Notes under the pieces: generated by a model
Seen by the model: the letters and a program-made list of their open reading frames with translations, nothing else
Database searches by the model: none
What the model was told of the DNA's origin: nothing
Position numbers and translations under genes: made by a program
In this document: piece after piece, positions 55,985-64,000 of the stretch
How the letters are laid out: each line of letters begins with the position of its first letter
Position numbering within the stretch: position 1 is the first letter of the stretch
DNA from: Thereva unica
Taxonomy: Eukaryota; Arthropoda; Insecta; Diptera; Therevidae
Assembly: GCA_949987705.1 (NCBI GenBank)
Contig: CATLJY010000153.1
Location: 62,001 to 126,000 of the forward strand
Direction: 5' to 3'
DNA length: 64,000 nucleotides

Positions 55985-58257
55985 TGATATAACTACGTCT
56001 CGTCAATTTATATAATTGTATCCTGGTACAAGAAGCTTTCCCTCGCGCCTGGAAACACGCGCTCCTGGTTCCTATCCCTAAAGAAACGTCTACTTCTCTG
56101 TGCGTCGAAAACTTCCGCCCCATTTCCTTGATCTCGTGTTTATCAAAGACTCTCGAAAAGATCCTCTCGAATAGAGTAAATGCAATTCTGTCAAATCTCT
56201 TCCCCAACTCCCGACACGCCTATATTCCGCAGAAAGACACGCACACTCTTCTTCACCTTCTAGAGGCAGACGCCTGCGATGGTCTTTCTCGACGTAAACA
56301 CACTTCTATCCTTTCCCTCGATCTGACAAAAGCTTACGACAGGTTGAGTGCGCCGTTCCTCGCCAAACAACTCGTAAAGCTAAAAGTGGACAAAAGTTTT
56401 ATATCCCTCATCCTAAATTTCCTTAGCAACAGGACCATTCAAGTACGGGTTAATGGTTTCCTTTCGCCCATTATGCCGCTACAGAATGGTACTCCCCAAG
56501 GTTCTCCGCTTTCATGTGCCCTATTCAATTTGTACACCATCTCCCTTTGTTCCAGCTTAAATAAGATTAAAAATCTTAGTTCATTTCTTTATGCCGACAA
56601 CCTGCTGATACTCAGTTCAGGTACACCCCAATCAGTTTCTAAAAAACTCACCGTCGCACTGAAAACAGCCTTAAACTGGGCTTCAACGGCCGAAGCAATT
56701 TTTTCCCGGGACAAAGCAGAGCTACTGCACGTCTGTAGAAAACAGAACTGTATAGTACCCACCATTGCAGTCAGTGATTTCTCCATTATACCCTGTAACC
56801 AACTAAAAATTTTAGGCCTCATCTTTTCAAAAAATCTAAAATGGAACCTGCACATCAAGAAAATGGTTACTAAAATTAAAAAAATTGACAATCTGGTGAA
56901 ATGACTTGCTTCTCGCAAAAACGGACTGTCGATTGCGCCCCTCTTACACATCTGTAAATGTCTCCTCCTGGGCACCGTTGGTTATTGCCTCACAATATAT
57001 GGTAACTCACCGGCTACCACACTCAAGCCTTTACAAACCTCTATTAATAACGTCATTAGATCATCTACTGGTGCCCTCCGTTCTACTCCAATCGACTCCT
57101 TACTCGTAGAAACAGGATTCAATCATATTTCTGCGAGAGTCCGCAAGCTACAAATCAAACTGCTTGCTCAGCATTTCATAAATCCTTCCGCACCTCTATA
57201 TTACCGGCTTCGCAACTACATCCATACAAACTCTAAAAATTTCGCTGCTCTCAGACATTGCACCTTGCTCATAGCTGAACTTAATATACCCATACCGGAA
57301 CATCCGCCTTCCTTTAACCACATGTTGACTCCTTGCTACCCTTTATCACAACATTTCATCACGGACGCTGAACTCTATTGCAAGCAAGACACTCCCTCCA
57401 TTATTTACCGTCAACTCCACCAAGATATATTATCGCGTTTTCCCAACCATATTACCTTATATACCGATGCCAGCAAATCTAATCAAAAGGTTTCCTTCGC
57501 TGTTGCAAAGGTAACAAACCAAGAAGTGACCCCACTACAATCAGGACTTTTGTCTCAACACACCTCATCACAAGTAGCGGAAATTTTTGCTATTTTTCAA
57601 GCAGTCAAATCTATACAAAATACTTCTCTTAAGTACATCATTTTCACGGATTCCTTATCCTCTGTACAGGCCATCAGGAATAGAGATAACAAATGCTACC
57701 TCCCATCTGTCATTCGCTCCCTAATTTCAAAAAATAGTCACATCAGGATTTGCTGGATTCCAGGACATGTTGGTATAAAAGGTAATGATGCGGTCGATAG
57801 CTTAGCCAAAAACGTCCCCCTCTCTGACGTTCATTCAGCAATTATACCCCCCTCAGAATCTTGTCTTCGCCGGTATGCACTAAATGCTTTTCAAAGGGCA
57901 GAACTCTCAAAATGGAATACCTCCACGTCTTTCTTACGCTTCCATATGCCTACACCTTCGCCGGCCAATTACAATCCAAACCTTCCCAGAGCTAAAGCAG
58001 TTGCACTTTGTAGAATTAGACTTGGTCACACCCTTTTCTCCCACGGACATCTTTTCACTAAATCTGCGGCCCGCTCTTGTAATAACTGTCCAAACGCGCC
58101 AATTCTCACAGTCAAACATGTTTTAACTGAATGCCGTAAAACTGCTAACGCTATTGGACAATTCCCCGCACTCGATACCCTACTTGACACTGGTCAAGAT
58201 CACAATAGCCCTCTTTTTAGTCTCTTGAGATCCCTAGATATAACTAACCTAATTTAA
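55985..58257 (+). pseudogene. I-clade ORF2 continued, RT and RNase H
   Basis: It resumes with AFPRAWKHALLVPIPKE, then NFRPISLISCLSKTLEKIL, LSLDLTKAYDRLS (first catalytic Asp), NGTPQGSPLSCALF and FLYADNLLIL, where the usual YADD pair has Asn in second place. A TGA at 56902-56904 stands where Trp is expected. The same frame then continues through GTVGYCLTIYG to an RNase H domain: LYTDASK (Asp), SSQVAEIFAIFQAV (Glu), IFTDSLSSVQAI (Asp) and WIPGHVGIKGNDAVD (Asp). It closes with a CNNCPNAPILTVKHVLTEC zinc-like motif before the stop at 58255-58257. RNase H would remove RNA from the cDNA hybrid. Confidence 0.88.
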
Positions 58258-58367
58258 ATTCCGCCAAACTTCAGCGCCTTTTGGACCCATAGTCCGTGCG
58301 CGCTTAACTTGGTCGGTTGTGCCTCTAGGCCTTCCAGCCTTTTAATAAAAAAAAAAAACCATATCCT

Positions 58368-58585
58368 ACCCAACACTAGCTCTTAAGGTCCAAGCTAGAA
58401 ACCCATTGAGCTCCAGAAAAAGTATCCAGTGTATCATCGATACGAGGTAATGGGTAGCTATCCTTTTTAGTGATATCATTTAACCGATTTAACCGATTTA
58501 ACCGCCGATAATCCACGCAAAACCTAATCTGTCTGATTAGAATCACGGGAGACATCCAAGGGCTTTTCGACTCATCTTAAGGCCT
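58368..58585 (-). pseudogene. Ty3/gypsy reverse transcriptase fragment
   Basis: The minus-strand frame reads SPWMSPVILIR, RFCVDYRRLN, DSYPLPRIDD, FSGAQWVSSLDLKS, the highly conserved entry into the Ty3 RT palm with the first catalytic Asp in LDLKS. A six-base slip has tripled the LNR unit after DYRR (ATTTAACCG repeats at 58478-58503). The I-clade LINE inserted right at its downstream edge. No other domains of the element were found. Confidence 0.75.
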
Positions 58586-58599
58586 TGTCTTTTCATATT

Positions 58600-59503
58600 A
58601 GCTGTTTTCGATTTGCCACTTTTATCTGATATTCCTCACATTTTCCTCAGTTTCACTGAAAATGGCTGTTCGATTTACTTATTCAGTTCCTATTTAACAA
58701 CAGATGGCGACAGGGTCTAACTGATACAAAACCAACTGATGTGATAAAAATATTTTTTCATCACATCAGTTGAATAATGCACTGAATTGTCAAATAAAAT
58801 TCATACATTCAACTACAAATTAATTTATTAAATTAACTATGGAAGAATATGAAGTTACAATTAATAGTCAAAATAGTCATTAATAAAGCATCGTACAATG
58901 CAATTGGTTTTTTGCCGGCTGGTGTCCGGCCGCTTTCCCAGAACTCCTTAATGTGATCTATGATGAAACATTTCCTATTTTATTTTCATAATTTCAGAAT
59001 CAGTTGCAGATATTCCTACCCATAACAAACAAAATTGTTTCTTTTTTAAACCTAAAATGACTTAAATGTTTTCTCATTGTAGTTGGAAACAATATTTATC
59101 ACAAAGTTTTTAATTTTGACTACTCCATTAACATCATCTTCATCAGAACTTGTTGAAAAATCGGACTCTCTCGAACTAGACTCTGATGTCGATGTTGAAC
59201 TGGAATCCCACCAATCCAATAATAATATGCCTACGAAAAATCATGTGAAACATTGAGATTATTAAATTTTTGTCCATATGTTTACCATTTTTTAGCCGTA
59301 CGTTATAGTAGTTTTTATTCAGACTCTTTATAATTTATAAATCTTTTATTTATTCGGTTTCAAGTGAGTAAAATCACATGTCGCCGTTCGATTTGTCCTT
59401 TGGAAATCAGTTACAAGTTGACAGAACATAACTGAGGCAAAAGTGAATACTTGATTGGAAAATGTGATGAGTATCTGATAAATGTGGCAAATCGAAAACA
59501 GCT
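58600..59503. mobile_element. 904-bp TIR element inserted in a transposase gene
   Basis: AGCTGTTTTCGATTTGCCAC at the left is the complement of the right end, and similarity continues for about 55-80 bp. ATT flanks it at 58597-58599 and 59504-59506. The interior is AT-rich. A short plus-strand acidic/Ser-rich frame (SSSELVEKSDSLELDSDVDV) near 59140-59250 may be a remnant of an encoded protein. It interrupts the minus-strand DDE transposase pseudogene. Family unassigned. Confidence 0.72.
58733..58772. repeat. Perfect hairpin inside the 904-bp element
   Basis: CAACTGATGTGAT and ATCACATCAGTTG are exact complements separated by 14 AT-only or nearly AT-only bases. A further AACTGAT copy lies 12 bases upstream. 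It may be a remnant of another small insertion or a protein-binding site. Confidence 0.65.
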
Positions 59504-59506
59504 ATT

Positions 59507-60872
59507 GTAGCTTATTTTGTTCTCTCCATAAAGGAATTTATAATTGTTCACAAATGTTTCCAGCATTTCTTGTACACAATCTAAATTAGCTCGGCAGTTT
59601 TTAGCCCACGAAATTAATCTGTAAGCTGAATGCAGTAGTAAAAAATGTGTATAAACATCGTCATCCAGGACGTCTTTAAAAATAATTATTCCTGTTATAA
59701 AAGTATTTGGCGAAACTCGGTCGCCTTCCATTTACTTATTTCGGTCAGGCTTCTCGGTTTTCGACAAAATTCTTTGGGAATATGTTTTCGTAAGGACATT
59801 AAACTATTATTTAAAGTTTCTTTTTCTGCATTGCTTAATTTCTTTCCTAAAATGCTGCCTGTCCATATATGACGAAGAATTTTTTTTCCTACCCCTAGAT
59901 CAACAAGATGCATAACATCCAAAGGGATCTGTGAAACCATATTTACACCAATTTCTTCTAAGATATTCGGATTTTGCAGAAAGAACTGAATGTGATACGA
60001 GTTGTCTGTTCTGTTTTTGAAATCATCATGCGTGCGTAAAGGGGATACTGATGAACTATAAGTCAATCTTCCGTTAATTCTTTTAGCTTTTTGAGTACAT
60101 TTAGAACACCCGTTACTAGCAGTATGTCCAACAGTGCCACTTATAAATGCTCTTGCCGGAGCGTCACCTATGAAAACTCTAATTTTTGGAAAAATAACTT
60201 GTCTATTTATTGTAATACCATCGGCACTCAAATCTTTTATTTCCTTAACAAATTCATGTAAAAATTCATTGATCTTATCTGGTTTCCCAGGGCCGACAAT
60301 GGCTCCAATCAAAAATGGTTTTACATCTAAACAATTTGAAATAGCTCCTAATATCGGCCATAGTGCCATTCGGGAACTCTTAAAAAGCGGCAATCCATCG
60401 ATGGATATATCCAAAAATAAACTATTTATAGTCTCCGCTAAGGACAAATCAAGCATGTTTAAAGCCTTCTTTGACCCAAAATGAAAATATTCGCCTGGAT
60501 GGACTACAATTTTTTCAATTTGTTTGCTTTTAATATCTAATAAAGTTTTAATTGAAGTTGGTACATTTATACCAGATTTCAGTAATATTTTTAAAAGATC
60601 TTCGCCAGCATCTCTTGTTATTCGGTGTTTTACGCACCAATCTCTCAGATCATTAATTAAAAGTGCCTATTGTTGTTCTGATACGATGTACTTGCACTTT
60701 CAAAAATATTTTCATTATTTTCGCGATCATTCTGCGAATGCAAATAAACTTCATCCGCTATATGTTCACATGAAATATTTTCAACGTCTTTATTCCCAAC
60801 ATTTGAATCTATTTCTTTTCGTATTAAGCGCTTAAGGTGCCTCTTGCTGATTCCTCCAACTTTTTTATTCAT
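59507..60872 (-). pseudogene. DDE-type transposase pseudogene (CACTA/EnSpm-like group)
   Basis: From ATG 60870-60872: a basic N-terminus (GGISKRHLKRLIRKE), an acidic linker, then LRDWCVKHRITRDAGEDLLK, HPGEYFHFG, FLDISIDGLPLFKSS (likely first Asp), WPILGAI, VFIGDAPARAF (likely second Asp), CSKCTQKAKRINGRLTY, DVMHLVDLGVGKK and KWKATEFRQILL, then after a shift VYTHFLLLHSAYRLISW. These blocks are familiar from many unnamed insect transposase-like proteins. Single-base shifts occur near 60660 and 59707. The C-terminus is cut off by the 904-bp element and a Ty3 scrap. No inverted termini of its own were found. It differs from the transposase at 16.2-18.7 kb. Confidence 0.72.
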
Positions 60873-63800
60873 TATTGTAGCTCTTTTTCTATTAATTATA
60901 TAATAATTCTAGTAAATGAGGAAATCAATTAACCAACTGCATCAGACAAACATTTTATCCTAAAATTATATTTTTACAAATTCTAAACTTACCTTCAAAG
61001 TATGCTCGTTCACTAATCACTAAACACTTGGGCAGACCGACGAAAACTGAAAAAACAAAAGCACAGGGAATTTTCATGCTACAAAAAGCAAAGAGAAATG
61101 CAGCTTGCATCCAACCTCCTTCCGACTCGTAATACTCTGGAAGCGTATCGCTGAAGCTTCCAGTGGAAGCGCTTGCTCTATTTCCCGCTGGGGAGCTACA
61201 ACCAAAATTCTTAGGGCTTCATTTTCAGGTCGCCTAATCGCTTGTTTTGGTGATTTGCACTGGCCGACAAGATCTTCCGTTTTGAGGTCCATTTATATCT
61301 ACAAACATCGATCGTGCCAGACACCCGCCCGCCGTTTATTCTCATCTAGCGTGCCGTATCAGACGACAGACACTAGTTATATATTTGTTGAAAATGTTCA
61401 AATAGTTCTCAGTGGAAAGTATCCAAGAAAAAACGTCTTTACCGTTCCGATGCTCTATTCATACTTCCCGGCAGACAACCACAGACACGTGTGAACCGCA
61501 CAGACAAAATATTCTTTCCGTGAACGGGTACGGGCGGTCGTGGGCAAGATATGAACGGCTCTTTAACTGTTCCAAGCTTCGTTTTGTGGGGTTTCTTAAA
61601 GTCACGAGTCAGCAAACCTCGAACACTTGAAGCCCTCAAAGAAAATATCCGAAATTTATAACAAGATTGATGGAAAATGACATATAAATCGGGCCCGTAT
61701 GATCAACCCCTTGGCCGATATCATTTTCGCGTCTGACATCAAATAAGCATAATTAAGCAGAACCAAAATTTTTCATTCATAAAAAATTTGCAGCCAAAGG
61801 GCATCGGATGACTTCTTTTGCGCCACCCAGTACAAACGAACAGATGTGTCATTTAAAATTTGCAGAAGACGATCGAAAAATTTCAATTCGATTTGTGAAT
61901 CCCTAAACGAAACATAAAATGCTTTAGTCAGAATAATTTTCTGACCAAGCCTTTGATTCTAATTAAACAATCAGCTTTATCACTTTTGCAAATTTATTGT
62001 CCAAGGACTGAAAATGATTTCGGACTGTAATTAAATTTTTAATATGGGGTTTGATGCTGGGCCACTAGTTCTCTCTACAAAAGGCAGCAGATTATTACAT
62101 TATTATCAGCATGGTCCAACGTTTGAAATCTGCACGATTTCCCTAAAATTTACATCAATTTCAGGATTACTTAATTCTAGGAATAATACAGTATACAGCA
62201 TATAACCTTAGTAGGAGTACTAACGATCGAAGAAAAACTATTCCTGAATCAGCAAGCCACAACCTAGTGGACAGGAGCTGCATGCTGTACAAAAGCTTGT
62301 AACAATAAGCTCATTCAGCTTTCAAATTAACACATATGCACCGTCTCCAATCCATGATAAAATCGTTCAATATCCCCACCGAATAGGAGGCCATAAACAA
62401 AGGATGCCACTACGACACAGAGGCAACGGCTCCTTGTCCCATTGAATTGATTTGCTTAACGATCAAATCAAGTTTGTTGCTGCTCATTTAACAACCGAAT
62501 TAGAAATAACCGATAAAATTTACAACTTGCCCTTGCCCTGGATGTCCTCAGACCCGCCATTCCCCAGTGCTACCACTAGCAGCTCACGGGGCCATAAATT
62601 AATCCTTTCAGTATGAAACTACAACAAAGACATACAAATCCCAGGACTAATATTAAAGAAGGTCACCCCGAGGAAAGGGCTTTTCGTTCAAATCAAATAT
62701 GTGATCAGGGAAGGAAGGCTCTATGTGGAAGGATGTCAGCATTGCCCTGGATGTAAGGCCTGTAAGGATCTGGAGGGGCTCTGCTCTATTTGTTCATATG
62801 ATTTGGGGATAGTTTTGCGAAAGACTTTGTCCCAAATCTTGTATTCAATTTACTTAAACGATTTTGTTCGGGATCTAAAAGTTCCTGGGGGCGTACTGAA
62901 GTGTTTTTGTTCGGTAAATGAGGGCATCTGTCAACATTCCATTGTTGGGAAATTGCGAAAGGATTACACGGGTTTTCAATAAAAGATGAAAAATGATTTC
63001 CTAGCCAGATGTTGTAAGGTGATGGGCACTTTTCATCGATTCACTTGTAAAGCATAAAATAGGAGCCGATAAGGGAGCGATTTGTGATTTATCCCAGTGC
63101 TCAGTGCCGAGCTTTAAAAATATTGGATTCAGCTCCAAGGACCAATAAATGTATCAAGCTGTAAGGATCAAGATTAGATTGCTGGTGCTGGTGGTGCTGC
63201 TTCTGCTGTGGTGCTGATGGTGCTGTTGGTATTCACTAAGCATTATTTGCTTCATTGATGGGCGCCGGGAACGACTTATCCCGCAATGCATTCAATTGTT
63301 GTTTGGTTGATAGCTGACCATTTCACCCTAGACTTCATTTACCATAACTCTTTCGCCGACACGGGAAGATGCCCTCGAAGGGCACCAATCATGATAAATG
63401 CTGACCATATTTTTTAGCTAGCCAACCTAACAAAAGATACTTCATTGGCGGCACAAGCTGAATGGTTGCCGGAGGGAATGGGACAGACCAGGGGATCCCA
63501 GTGGGCCACCAACCGCACAAAGTCAAGCATTAACTTAATTTATGTACTCGCCATGAAAAGGCAAACAGCCAGGTGAATGGGTTTCGGAGATAAAATTTAA
63601 ATTTTCGTTGTTTCCACGTTTTTTTTTCGGTGGTGTTCGTGAGGACAAAGCATGATAAATGATAAGCCTCCTTCGAGGCACTACGTATTCTCTCCACCGC
63701 AGGAAATATTGGGAATTTATAGAGGGTTGGTAGTTTGAAAGTCTATCATAGTCCTCAGGCATGGGAAATATTGTCCTGCCCATTCCGCCAAGTTTCATCC

Positions 63801-64000
63801 ATTATGGCACTCCTCTATAGGCAAGGACACTTCTACTCGCACTTGCCCCCATCCTCCTTCTTCCTGTATCTACTCTTAGGTACGAAATACAATAAAAAAA
63901 ACAACAACTTTAACGCAGGGATGGCCTTAAGATTAATAATGGGCACGTCCTTTTGGGTTTTCTTGGGCTTATTGAAATTCAAAAGACAATAAAAAATTCC
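60873..64000. other. No recognised gene; CTG-type microsatellite
   Basis: About 3.1 kb of fairly complex sequence with open frames up to 129 codons and no recognisable domain or repeat. GCTGGTG/TGCTG repeats occupy 63181-63235. It is probably host intergenic or intronic sequence. Confidence 0.4.

Larger units (their letters stand above)
49624..58356 (+). mobile_element. Full-length I-clade LINE, interrupted by CR1-A copy 2
   Basis: It begins CAGTCGCTTGC and ends in an A-tract after CCTTTTAATAAAA, flanked by AACCATATCCT at 49613-49623 and 58357-58367 (11 bp). The 5' UTR is pyrimidine-rich. ORF1 has three CCHC knuckles. ORF2 has endonuclease, RT and an RNase H domain, the combination typical of the I group. 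CR1-A at 52803-55984 splits ORF2. Without the insert it would be about 5.5 kb, the usual size. A CAGT start is also known for I-type elements. Confidence 0.9.

Overview
This 64 kb window looks like AT-rich, repeat-dense nuclear DNA of an arthropod, most likely an insect. The evidence is the mix of repeat families: CR1-like, I-clade, RTE and R1-type LINEs, a Ty3/mag-like LTR element with very short LTRs, a Helitron, hAT-like, pogo/Tigger-like and CACT-ended DNA transposons, a tRNA-headed SINE and several MITEs. I cannot name the species. I found no convincing host gene. Almost every long reading frame belongs to a transposable element, and the remainder (9-11 kb, 28.5-32 kb, 42-44 kb, 61-64 kb) looks like intergenic or intronic DNA with no exon I could defend.

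Layout. 0-3.2 kb: a hAT-like element with a perfect 8-bp target duplication, holding a Harbinger-like MITE, a 49-bp RTE insertion and a SINE. 3.8-4.7 kb: the 5' end of a Tigger-like element and a LINE 3' fragment (family called LINE-B here). 5.2-5.6 kb: a 146-bp tandem repeat. 6.6-8.8 kb: a pogo-like element with a broken, internally deleted transposase and an inserted MITE. 10.95-12.2 kb: a Helitron carrying 121-bp tandem repeats. 12.55-26.4 kb: a nest. A TIR element with 128-bp tandem repeats was split by a CR1-like LINE (CR1-A). CR1-A was then invaded by LINE-B, by a 6.3 kb CACT-ended DNA transposon with two genes, and by an RTE LINE. 26.7-28.5 kb: a second SINE, two abutting MITEs, a LINE-B tail and another MITE. 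32.2-37.9 kb: an R1-type endonuclease remnant and a young mag-like LTR retrotransposon with identical LTRs and a 5-bp target duplication. 39.4-45.6 kb: RTE scraps, a solo LTR with a 48-bp minisatellite, a foldback element and a MITE. 47.1-49.3 kb: an element with about 334-bp inverted repeats, itself hit by CR1-A. 49.6-58.4 kb: a full-length I-clade LINE flanked by an 11-bp duplication and interrupted by another CR1-A. The junction fuses the two ORF2s in frame. 58.4-60.9 kb: a Ty3 RT scrap, a 904-bp TIR element and a second DDE transposase pseudogene.

How the parts work together. The genes are selfish replication modules. CR1-A, LINE-B, RTE and I-clade ORF2s supply endonuclease and reverse transcriptase. 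The SINE shares its 3' tail with LINE-B and so probably borrows LINE-B's machinery. The mag-like element carries its own Gag, protease, RT, RNase H and integrase. The most interesting candidate is the two-gene transposon at 15.42-21.70 kb. It has a seven-exon gene for a SAM-like-domain protein with all splice phases compatible, followed by a C2H2 zinc-finger DDE-type transposase gene with a single frameshift.
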